This document shows positions 24,640-34,877 of a DNA stretch of 64,000 nucleotides, piece by piece (the stretch's first letter is position 1; each line of letters begins with the position of its first letter). The stretch covers positions 12,429,501 to 12,493,500 of the forward strand of contig CM060195.1 in the NCBI GenBank assembly GCA_030549335.1. The letters run 5' to 3'. The stretch comes from Pontederia crassipes (lineage: Eukaryota > Streptophyta > Magnoliopsida > Commelinales > Pontederiaceae). Below the pieces are notes generated by a model, which worked only from the letters and a program-made list of their open reading frames with translations, ran no database searches and was not told the origin of the DNA. The position numbers and the translations under genes are program-made.

Positions 24640-25330
24640 ACATACATGGTGGTGGGCTAGTACCTTCTTAACCGGAGGGCGGAGGGCGGCCGAGACGGCG
24701 GTGGAGGCGGAGGGCAGTGGCGGCGGAGGCGGACGTCGACGATTAGTGGAGGGCGGATGAGGCGGAGGGCGGACGAGGTGGCGGTGGAGGCGAAGGGCGG
24801 CGGTGGAGGCGGAGGGCGGACGAGGCGACGGCGGAGGTGGGCGGAGGTGGGCGGCGGCGGCGGTGGAGGGCAGTGGAGGCGGAGGAAGAGGAGGTGCCGG
24901 TGGAGGCGGAGGCGGCGGGCGGTAGTGGAGGTGGAGGGCGGCGACGGCAGTGGAGGGCGGACGAGGCGGAGGGAGGAGGAGGAGGAGGCGAAGGGCGGCG
25001 GTCGAATGCGGAGGGTGGCGGTCGAATGCGGAGGGCGGCGGAGGCGAAGGGCGGTGGCGGCGGAGGAGGGCGGGCATCGGGGAGGGAGGAGGAGGCGAAG
25101 GGCGGAGGGCGGCAGTCGAATGAGGAGGGCGGCGGAGGCAAAGGGCGGCAGCGGCGGTGAGGGCAGGCGTCGGGGGTCGGAGGGGCGCGGTGGAGATGGC
25201 GGGCGTTGGGCGTCGGGAATCGGGCGTCGGTGGTCGGGCGTCGGAGGTCGAGCGTTGGGTATCGGAGGTCGGGCGTCGGGAGTCGGCCGGGCGGCGGACG
25301 TCGAAGAAGGTAAGCAGTAAAAGTGAAAAC
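24640..25330 (-). repeat. GC-rich purine tract of the inner CACTA
   Basis: About 690 bases of GGCGGAGG, GGCGGACGAGG and GGTCGGGCGTCGG units. On the minus strand it is pyrimidine-rich, the same polarity relative to the element as the outer element's tract at 16920, which supports the inverted orientation. Long Pro/Arg/Gly-rich frames on both strands are products of the repeat. It lies between the gene and the 5' subterminal repeats, as the GC-rich control region does in maize Spm. Confidence 0.75.
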
Positions 25331-25374
25331 GAGGAAGAGGGGTTAGGGATTTAAGTAATTTTTTAGCATTGCCA

Positions 25375-27320
25375 TAGAAAGCGACGCTACACAGACTCCA
25401 TGTAGGCATCGACACTGTCAAAATTCAACTAGCGCGGCGCTATAGAGAAGCTAATGTGTTGCTAAGATAACATAGCGACACTATAGCGTCGTCGGGGTGT
25501 CTCAATGGGTTTAGCGTCTCAAGAATGCGACACCATTGAGACGTTTATTAAAAGCTTTTTCCAAATTTTTTTAGTATGTATGAAATTTTATTTATCAATG
25601 TAGCGTCTCATCGCATTGTGCCTCGTTCCAATTGTTTTATTTCCTTTCGACAATCTATCATGCATGTATACAAAATTATAAATATCTATGTATATGTGTA
25701 TATAAAAAAATTGTGTGTGTATACATATACATATGTAATATATTCGTATGTATATATATGTCTACGCGTGGGAGATTAAGTTACAACAATGTGTTTATAA
25801 GAATATGTGTATATGTTTATATGTGAATATATGTGTATATGTTTATGTTTATATGTGAATATATGTGTATATGTTTATGTTTCGAAGTGAATATATGTGT
25901 ATATGTTTATATGTGTGATATTAAGTTATAATAATATGTATATATGCACTTATTATATATAAGTACAAGCATATACACGTATTTATATGTCTATATGTGT
26001 CCGATTAAGCGAGGGGTAACAAGTCGGCTTAAGAGGCGCAATACCGACGCTATTGAGTTGCTAGTTACATTTAGCGATACCATAGCACAGAACTAGCGTC
26101 GAATACATTATCGCGTCTCAATTCTGAAACGCTACAGTGACGCCAATAGTGTCACCATAGCGTCGACTCTAACGGTGGCTCTAGTTAGACGCTACGTGGA
26201 CGCTATTGAGTCGCCATTATGACGCTACAATGGTAGCAAATCACTCAATCAACCATCGTAATTTCATGATTAAGTATATAATAATAATATATGCATAATT
26301 AAGATATTATATATATTATATGTATAGATAACATAAATAATATAGGTAACAAATTATATCTTTAGGAATACTCCTATCATGTAAAAATACATATATATAT
26401 TTATATATATAATCATGTAATTAATACATATATATGTTGATAATACGCTATTGATAATATGTTGATAATCGTATAATTAATACTAATATAATATTTAATT
26501 AATTTATTGATTGACATATAGTATATATAATATATAGTGTTTAAATATAAAATAAATAGCGAGATAAATGTAGATAAGTTATGAGTAACACGGTAGCGCC
26601 GAACTAGCGTCGAATTATACATTGTTGCGTCTCAATTATGAGACGCTACAGTGACGCTAATAGTGTCACCATAGCGTCTATAACGGCGGCTCTAGTTAAA
26701 TGCTACGCGGACACTATTGAGTCGCCACTATGACACTACAATGGTAGCAAATCACTCAATCAACCATCGTAATTTCATGATTAAGTATATAATAATAATA
26801 TATGCATAATTAAGATACTATATATATTATATGTATAGATAACATAAATAATATAGGTAACAAATTATATATTTAGGGACACTCCTATCATGTAAAAAAA
26901 ATATATATATATATAATCGTGTAATTAATATATATATATATATATGTTGATTATACGCTATTGATAACGGTAGCGTCCAAATAGCGTCGCCTCTCTCTGA
27001 GACGCCATATAGCATCTCTTTAGAGCCGCCAAACTTGCGACGTTAGATTCGCGTCTAACGACGTCGATGCGAGAACGGCGCTAGGTGCTGCCGCGCATTT
27101 TCGGTTCGTGGCACGAAATAATAGCATCTACATAGCGTCTCGATTGTGCCAGAAGTAGTGAATAGCTAAGAAGACGCTAATGAGACGCTGTCGAGAGGCA
27201 AGTAGCGTCTCATTATTGTGACGCTAAGTAGACGCTATAAAAGCGCTAGTGGCATGTATATAGCATCACAGCTATTGGCGACGCTACTTTGCGTCGCTAA
27301 GAGCCCATTTTCTTATAGTG
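25375..27320. repeat. 5' subterminal arrays of the inner CACTA, with AT-rich spacers
   Basis: Blocks of GACGCTA/TAGCGTC repeats at 25375-25560, 26020-26240, 26585-26760 and 26965-27320 alternate with very AT-rich spacers of TATATGTG type. This end is much longer than the left one (460 bases), partly because one block with its spacer was duplicated. Confidence 0.8.
26075..26966. repeat. Tandem duplication with 511-base offset in the inner CACTA
   Basis: Two copies, about 26075-26455 and 26586-26966, share subterminal repeats and then the same AT-rich spacer (GCAAATCACTCAATCAACC starts at 26236 and 26747, exactly 511 bases apart). Identity by eye is above 90 percent over some 370 bases. Each copy ends at TACGCTATTGATA. 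Confidence 0.9.
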
Positions 27321-28836
27321 TGCAGCAACAACAAGAGGAGGAGGAATAGGAGGCAGCATCCAGGCTTTATGCGACCAAGTGGGTACAGAAGATGGCGAAC
27401 GCGCAGAGGGCGTCGGATAAAAGAAAATGAACAGTTAGGATTCATTCTTCGATGGGCACATGGATCGCCAATTAGCGACGCACTTTATTGCGATGCTACG
27501 GTGACGCTACGACAACGCCCTTTAATTCAATTCTTATAGATAATCATTTATAAAATACGTCGCATAGCGCCGCACTTTAGCGCCTCCAATGTCGCAACGC
27601 TAAAGTAGAATGATGCGTCTCATTAGCGTTGCAATGTTTAGACGCTAAATTAGCGTCCAAACAGATGACGCTATTATGACGCTATAAAGAGTGGCATCGC
27701 AAATAGGGGATGCGATTGTGATGCTAGGATGAGTATGTCACTATTGCGACGCTACGGTGGTGCCAAAATAATTGATTGAATGTATATGCATATCAACATA
27801 TATGTGAATGTATATGTATATGTATATGTTATATATGTAATATGCATATGTTATATATGTAATATGTATGTTTGTTATATATTGAGTACAAATAACATAT
27901 ATTAGAGAAGAATATCAACGTCGTCCAAAAAATTCAAGAATTATATGGCGACCAAATGAGGCCATTCTATGAAGTCTCGAGTGGTCCGATTTTCTAGAAA
28001 AGTAATTTTTAATATTTTTAAGGTGCACGAATCAAAATAGACCACTCTTGAAAAAATTCTAACAAAATCAGCATTTCTTGAAAAAATTTGAAAACTCTAT
28101 GTCGACTAAACAGGATTGTTCCGAGTACTATTGAAAGGTCCGATTTTCACGAACGCACATATTTAGATTTCTTAGGTCAGGCAAAAGTTTTGATGAATTT
28201 TTAAAATTACGAAAAATGGGTATTTTGAGAATCGAAGGAAATGGAAAAGATGTGAAACGTGAAATGTTTGCGCTGTCCCATCTTCCCAATCCTTTCGAAA
28301 TGCCTATTTTTTTGTTGCGATCCAGTTAGGACCATGGAGAACCGACTATTTCTATTTCGAAAATTTGTCCATTTTATTGAATTTCTTTCGACTTCCAATC
28401 GCCGCAATTCTTGTGCGAGTGAACAGCTCGCGTCATTCTCTCTGATTCATAATTTTCTTTTCGATAGATTCCCGTCGGACTCAAGTTGGCGACTGTCGGA
28501 AGTCTTTCTTTTTCTAGGTTCTTAGCTCCGCCATCCGGCCTCCTAAAATTGTTAAAAAATACTGAAAAATCAGTGTTGCCATGATCTACAAGAGGTACAA
28601 ATTTCATGATGATCCGACGGTCGGATCTTCAATAATCTCCATTTGAACCCCATAATAAATGAAGAAGCACTATTCTCCTAATTTCGAAATTTGAGAATTA
28701 GAGTATAATGTATGTATAGCATGATATATTATTTTTTGTATATTATATAATAGAATAATATAGTATAATATAGTTAAGTATAATATATAGTATAATATAT
28801 AGTATAGTATATAGTATAGTATATAGTATTGTATAG

Positions 28837-28867
<31 letters not shown>

Positions 28868-29403
28868 GTATGTGTGTATATGTATATGTATACAAATTAA
28901 CATTACCTAAATACGAATAATAATTAACATTACTTATATAAATACTTGTATATTCTTAAAATTCTAATGTTGGTGCCGCATTAGCTACACATTAGCGACA
29001 CAAGCTTTTTGACGCTAATTAGCGCCACACCTGGTCGACGTCAATACGACTCAAGTTGCAGATGCCAAAATCGCCTCATGAACTTGCGTCAATTTAGCGC
29101 CGCACTATTGTTGGTGCCAACTTGCGACGCGTCTTGTTAACGCTAATATGATGGTATAATTTATCATGCAATTTCTAGTCTGACGCGTCATAATAGCGCC
29201 TACATAGTGTCGCGATGGTGCCGGGTTTAGCATCATTTTTTAGTAATGCGAATGCGACGCTGAGTCGACGCTACTGGGAGGCAATTAGCGTCTCATGTTG
29301 TCGACCCAATGTCGTCACTATTTAGATGCTAGTAGCGACAAATTATCGACGCATCATTTTGCGTCACTATTTTGCGTCACTAAACGATAATTTTCTTGTA
29401 ATG
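27321..29403. other. Right arm of the middle CACTA
   Basis: Resumes the minisatellite-flanking sequence (GCAGCAACAACA) after the inner insertion. Subterminal-type repeats at 27470-27760 and again at 28970-29403 enclose about 1.2 kb without such repeats. That filler has TATATG microsatellites (27780-27850, 28750-28890) and a moderately GC-balanced part (27920-28670) with open frames on both strands that I do not recognise. The filler could be a captured host fragment. Confidence 0.6.
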
Positions 29404-29429
29404 GTAGCTTATTTGTATTCGACTAATGG

Positions 29430-30775
29430 TACTAGTTAGACACATTTTTTTTATTGTGATAGTTGCTCCATCGTCGACAGGGCACATAGTCGGATCGTCA
29501 CATAATAGACGGTCTAGTGGATCGTCTCGATTGCATGATGACCATCAACATGTCACCACAGGTAATTTTATTTTGTATTTAATGAATTTAAATACATGCA
29601 AATGTTTTAACTATTTTTTTTAATGGTGGCAGTTGCTCCACAGTGGACGGGGCACATATATAGCTAGATCGTCACAGCATAGGGAGTCCATTGATTGATG
29701 GTCTCATTGACATGACACCGATCGACATGTCACCCCAAGTTGTCTTTTGTGTATTTAATAAATTTAAATACATGCATATGTTTTAACTATTTTTTGTGAT
29801 AGTTTTTATACCTCCGCCGAGACCAATGTACGCTTCTCCACATTCCAGTGTCCATTCCACATGACCATGCGATGACGATCGACATATTACACTAGGTGAT
29901 ATATTTATTAGTATTTTATTTATAATTGACATGTAATTATATTAATTATTTTTTTTATTTCAATGATTGTCAGTTGCGAAGCCACCACCGACAAGACACA
30001 CCCTTGGATCGGCACATTCTGACGAACACACTACCACAGATGAGGCAATGCTAGATATCGCACGGGGTGCGAACCTTACTATTGATATATGAACTATCAT
30101 CAGTTTAATTTTTTGTTTTACGCTAATGATTTCTTTTGTAGCAGGGCCCATTGACCATGTCGGACCCTCTCAACCTACTCCAGCAGCGGATGATAGATCC
30201 TCTTCGATGGAATAAGAGGAATTCCAAGATAATGGGGTGGTCACCGTGAACAACATTGCTCGACCATAAGTTAAATAAGTTATTTCATTCCATATTTATT
30301 ATAGTTTTGTTTATAAACACAAAATTAATTATTTTTCGTAAACTGCAGGACCACTTTCATACTCGCTTCTACCGTGCAGGATGTCAATGCTCTTGTCCTT
30401 TCCGACTTGCCGGAAGGGGCAAGATCATGAAAAGATGTCCCAATTCAAGTGCGTTATGACATCTTTATGACATTTATTGTATGATCTCTTTTTCATTAGA
30501 TATTTGTTTTATATTATTTTTAAATTACTAACATCTATAATATTTTTTAGGAATTTAGGGACGATCCGGAAAGTATTTCGGGAGGTGGTTGTGAAATGCC
30601 TAATCGACTATATAAGTTTCACAAAGCTGTTACGTCCACCGGCCTCAGTTTGGAGCAGGGCATACAAAGATGCCCGAGGCATATTAGATGCCCAATTTGG
30701 GAGTTGTTATGTACGTCGGCGTCAAATGTCAGGAATGACAACGACGACGATAACGATTTAGGATAGAAACTTTTC
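29430..30775 (+). pseudogene. Transposase_24-type second gene of the outer CACTA, deleted
   Basis: The plus-strand counterpart of the gene at 22185-24200. Mini-exons at about 29456-29562, 29626-29745, 29805-29900 and 29963-30070 repeat the pattern GTTGC(T)CC-C-CCG-CGA. An acidic exon with DNGVV follows at 30137-30270, then the core exon at 30349-30455 (LPEGA block) and an exon at 30550-30710 (RLYKFHKAVTSTGLSLEQG). The last is joined directly to the very end of the protein (SNVRNDND, stop near 30762). The HTGG and EATH exons are absent, an internal deletion. Stops occur in several exons. Confidence 0.75.
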
Positions 30776-30959
30776 TATCATACATCTTTTATATGATTTT
30801 TGTTAATGATGTATGATATCATTTTATTATCTTATTAGTACTTTTGTGATGGTTTTAGTGTTTTGCTTTATTATTTTGGTTATCAAATGCATTGTATATG
30901 CATTCTATAATTTGTACAATGTGGGAAGGGAACAAAACAGCTAGAATGGGGCAAATTTT

Positions 30960-31365
30960 TTTGTGTTTAGCATCGCTTTAGCGTCGCAATAGTCAATATT
31001 GACACATTGTGATCGGATGCTATTTTAAATATATCGTAAGTGGCGTCACTTTAGTGCTTAGCGTCACAACAAAGATGACACATGACATCACACTAAGCAT
31101 ATGTTTAGTGCCAACTTAGCATCGTAGCATTCAGCATCAATGTAGTGTCGACTTAGCGACACCATTAAACTCCTCGTAAGTACATATTTCGTGTCATGTT
31201 AACATTGCAGTATCGTCGCATATGTCGTCGGCGCCGTTGAAAGGCAGCGTCTCCATTCTGCGACGCCATTTAGACGCTAAAGTGTGACTATTCCTTTTAG
31301 CCACGCGTTAGCATCACCTTAGATCCGACTTCCCTGTGTCGCCAATCGACAGATTTCTTGTAGTG
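30960..31365. repeat. 3' subterminal repeats and terminus of the outer CACTA
   Basis: TTAGCATCGC, TAGCGTCGC, AGTGTCGACTTAGCGAC and GACGCTA units, ending in AGATTTCTTGTAGTG at 31365. Read inversely the terminus CACTACAAGAAATCTG is nearly the same as the left terminus of the CACTA at 50900. Confidence 0.85.
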
Positions 31366-32711
31366 TTTTGACAATATACCCAAACTCCTAAAAGTTATAT
31401 TAATCTTTAATCTTTGCACATTTAGTTTTCAGCTAGCTAGAAACAATATTTTTCATCCCATATGTTTAATCTTTAAAAAATAGTTTAAGTCTAGTGTAAT
31501 AATGTTTTACTGGTGAATCGATTCTTAAGTACTATAATATTGGTTGTGCGCTTGTTCGCTGATTGTGTGCTAGGGATAATAAATTTTAAAGTTTATTGAG
31601 AATCTTTGTTCATCACGTCAGATAATCTTGTGACGTCATATTGTTGTGTTCTCCCGTTATTCTAAACGATTATAATTAGGGGCACTATAATAAATTGTTG
31701 TAAATTGATATTCACATTTAGATCAATATCTAGCTAGATTTTTTGTATTATTAGAAATTAACACACTCTTTACATCAATGGGATGTTAAGGCTTATGAGC
31801 ATGAGAAAATTCTTTCAAATGGCACTTAAATTTGATTCAAATTTTAATGTCGTTACAAAAATTATGCCGTCTTTGTCTTATCAAGTTTTACTACAAAGAA
31901 CTAGGAGGCATCATGTGTGACTATATTTCTAACTAATGCTCACCCTAGGTCTAAATTAATCTCAAAGGTGCATGCTTATGATGCTTGCCATGAACTACAG
32001 GCACATAAAAATTTTGAACAACGCACACAACAATTTTGAACTTATGGAAGTTGTGACCAAGAGTTCCACTTTATATATAAGCTTAACCTTTTTGTTTATC
32101 TAAAACAATGTTAATGTCATCGAATTAGTGATAAAACAATATAATTACTACCAAATATATGTTTTAGGGTTTAATTAATCAGTGAAGGTTGAAAATTATC
32201 CTCGTCGCTCAAAGCATATATTCATTTTGTCCAACTCATGTCAAGATAGAGGTCAATCATATATTCTTCCTATCATGGTTCTCGATCTTGCACACTTAGC
32301 TAGTCGTAAATATATGAAGCTACTATTAATTGTTCGGTTAGGTCAACTTCATAAAATGCAAAATACCTCTTATTAAACATACCAAAAAGGAAAGGCTATG
32401 CAAAAAAAAAAAAAAAAAAAAAAAAAAGCTCAAATGAGGCAGGTTTTTGTGGACGGCGTTAGGGAAAATGATTTAATTCACTTCAACAAAATTGCAATTT
32501 ATATTCAAGCAATATCTGTAGATAAGTCGGTACGTAAGCTCAAAATTGCAATTTACGTGGCTATTGAATAACGTTGAGAAATGCGCTTAATTAGGTTCCA
32601 ATGTGGTTCAGTGTTCCCTCAGATTAATTATCTGCGCCAACCTGAGATTCGATGATTGTGTTTGAAATGAGTATTTCTTTTTTGAAAACAAATTAGACAT
32701 GCACTGAGGAG

Positions 32712-32766
<55 letters not shown>

Positions 32767-33897
32767 AAGTTTAAGCATACATGACGGTGGCTAATCAATT
32801 CCTTCCGTCAAAAAGGACGTCGGTCCTCGATGATGATGGCCATGCATCCACAGACTTACATATGAAGTTAGTGGATGGATTGATTGATTAATTAGTTTGA
32901 GAAGAGTGGTACTTAATTAATTTATCAATTAATTAGTGCTTTGGGGTTGTAATATATATATATATATATGTGATATTGTTTATTTCTTTCTTTCTTACAT
33001 GACATGAAAGGTCATGTAACAACAACAACAGCGTCTTTGACCAAAATATTGACAAAGTGGATAATGCTTATTTAATACCTTGCACTTTATATATCACAAG
33101 TACTTTTTGACTTGAAAAACGTATGCGTATAGCAATTTACAATGTACAATAACTTACCATTAGCCTAAAAAAATATACACGGCTTTTTTGGACACCATCC
33201 ATCCTAATTCCTACCTCTATTTGCATGCCACACACAACTTTTTAACTTCTTTGTTGATCATGCATGTACATGTAACACTAGTGCACTTACATTTGAATTA
33301 GACTACAGCACTTTTGAACTCTTTGAATGGTAACAGTTCAATTCTAATCCAACAATAAAAGGGAGCTACTCAGTACATACATATTGATCAGCAATCACAT
33401 TTGCGACTTATATATTGATAGTTAATATGTGATGAAATGACACACAAATTTAATGGGTGAAATAATAAATATCAAGTTTGAGCCTTCTTTTACTTTCTGT
33501 AATTTATCTTTAAATATCATTAGTCATTCAATATTTTCAATGACGTACAATCTTCCAAACAGTTGAACCCAGTCAGACCTTCCCCAAATCTGATTTAATT
33601 TTCATATATAGAGAGTTCGAGAATGAGAGATTAGAATATGAATTGTGTTAACATCACATAGTTATATATAGAGTGTGACATGCCAAACAAGGATTAGGTG
33701 ACGACTAGCTATAAGCAAGCAAGTAGGAACTGCTTGCCTATGTAGCACAAGTGCCTTCCACAGATTCGTTCTCCCCAAAAAATGTGGATTCCACAATCCT
33801 CATGTTCTTCTAATTTTCTTTTACTAATTTCCAAAGCAGTTTGTCAAAGTATAAGTCGAAATGGACCACAAACACTAATATATATATATATACATGA
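31366..33897. other. Non-coding stretch with simple repeats
   Basis: AT-rich DNA with a 27-base A run (32402-32428), a (TA)n tract at about 32709-32758 and a shorter one at 32950-32969. No frame above 65 codons has recognisable content. Nothing else could be supported. Confidence 0.5.
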
Positions 33898-34877
33898 GGA
33901 ATATTAGGTTGCTATCACACTTTTGTGGTAGCATCCTGCACCCCATAACTTCGAGCCGTCAGATTTGAGATGGACGGACTTGATGATCGTGCGCCAGTTT
34001 AGCATGTCCGATTCAAACATCGCAGAGATCGGTTCACACATCACAAGGGTCAGTTGCCACACATCTCCTCCCCTCGGCGATGTCTCGGATCTTCGGCAAC
34101 GGACAAGATGGGTGTTTCTTCTATCACAGTTTGAGCAACAGGCGACGACTGGGGGATCTATGGCATGAGGCTGATGGCCATATGGGGCGAAAAGCAGCGG
34201 TGCCGGAGAGGGTTTCTGGTTTTACAATGAGATATTGTCAGTTGCATAGACGGCAGTCGCCAATTGCCACAGGATACCTTCGTTCTTAAGGGAAGCCCTT
34301 TCGAGCACACAGAGAAAAGGGGGCATCAGCCCCCTCTCCGCGAGGAGCTCGCCGAGGCTGAAACACACTTTTTCATGATCGCCGGCGCGACTGTGATCGA
34401 CGAGCGCACAAAGAATGAATCGTGCAGAGAGGGGGAGGAGATGCTTGAAGGGGGGGGGGGGGGGGGGGAGAAGGAGACACGCGAGAGGGGCGGCGAAGCA
34501 TAGAGAGGACGTCGTCTCTAATTTCCCGCCCTTGCAGGTTGCGCAACGTTGTAGCTCTGTCGCCCTCGTAAGTTAGTCGTAGCACGTTTGACGACAATGT
34601 GGGATCTCTCCCTTTTCTCACTGGTCTCCGCTACCCTCTACGAACCTGTCCACCCTTCGCAAGATCGTGCAAGCCGCTGTGCAGATCGTTGTCCGCCCAT
34701 TGCAAGATCGCGCACCGTGAACCGCAAATCGCCCCCTGTCGAACCGTTGCTACATACCGCAAACTCCTTTAACTGAACCGCCAAGATCTAATCTCGTCCG
34801 TCGATCTTGGATCTGACAGTCGTGGAAGCGGGAGCGCAGCGTGCTGCCACAAAGATGTGGTTGCACCCTAATATTCC
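33898..34877. mobile_element. Non-autonomous element with long terminal inverted repeats
   Basis: The left end GGAATATTAGG (33898) and right end CCTAATATTCC (34877) begin imperfect inverted repeats of roughly 90 bases. Both arms contain a TGTGG-AGCA segment and then CTGTCAGAT or CGTCAGATTTGAGAT near GGACGGAC. The element is about 980 bases, GC-richer than its flanks, and lies in a (TA)n tract, so the target duplication (perhaps 9 bases of TATATAYAT type) is ambiguous. It has no transposase. A Mutator-like origin is the best guess from the long inverted repeats. It holds a 19-base G run (34450-34468). Confidence 0.7.

Larger units (their letters stand above)
21496..27320 (-). mobile_element. 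Inner CACTA element, inverted, with perfect target duplication
   Basis: The left terminus CACTACAAGGAAATGGG (21496) and the right terminus, read inversely CACTATAAGAAAATGGG (27320), match at 15 of 17 bases. The 3-base duplication TGC sits on both sides (21493-21495 and 27321-27323). Length is 5825 bases. Its gene and GC tract show it is inverted relative to the outer element: its 3' end is on the left. It contains a Transposase_24-type gene but no TNP2, so it could move only with transposase from elsewhere. Confidence 0.95.
20526..29403. mobile_element. Middle CACTA element, non-autonomous, host of the inner element
   Basis: The left end is CACTACAAGAAAAAG at 20526 and the right end ATTTTCTTGTAATG at 29403, so the termini are inverted copies with one change in the CACTA core. 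The 3-base target duplication GTA is present on both sides (20523-20525 and 29404-29406). Without the inserted element (21496-27320) it is about 3.05 kb. It has subterminal repeats at both ends, a GGA-rich minisatellite and about 1.2 kb of unrecognised filler, but no transposase gene. Confidence 0.88.
15541..31365 (+). mobile_element. Outer CACTA (En/Spm) element, interrupted and defective
   Basis: The element is read on the plus strand: subterminal repeats (15541-16860), GC-rich tract (16920-17690), TNP2 remnant (18122-20298), Transposase_24 remnant (29430-30775), 3' subterminal repeats (30960-31365). It ends in GATTTCTTGTAGTG at 31365, a perfect CACTA terminus. It is interrupted by another CACTA at 20526-29403. 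The left terminus is not resolved: 15604 (CATTATAGAAAATC) is a weak candidate but subterminal repeats begin before it, and no matching 3-base duplication was found. Both genes are deleted internally. Confidence 0.8.

Noticed and set aside
24657-25421. 254-codon Pro/Arg-rich minus-strand frame, and similar frames on both strands
   Set aside because: All frames of the GC-rich trinucleotide tract stay open because the repeat has few stop codons. Composition follows the repeat unit and nothing resembles a domain.
28259-28607. Overlapping 88- and 77-codon frames in the middle CACTA
   Set aside because: Opposite strands, no known motif, and no evidence that either is translated; kept only as a possible captured fragment.
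32402-32428. 27-base A run as the tail of a LINE or SINE insertion
   Set aside because: No reverse transcriptase, Pol III boxes or target duplication could be recognised next to it.
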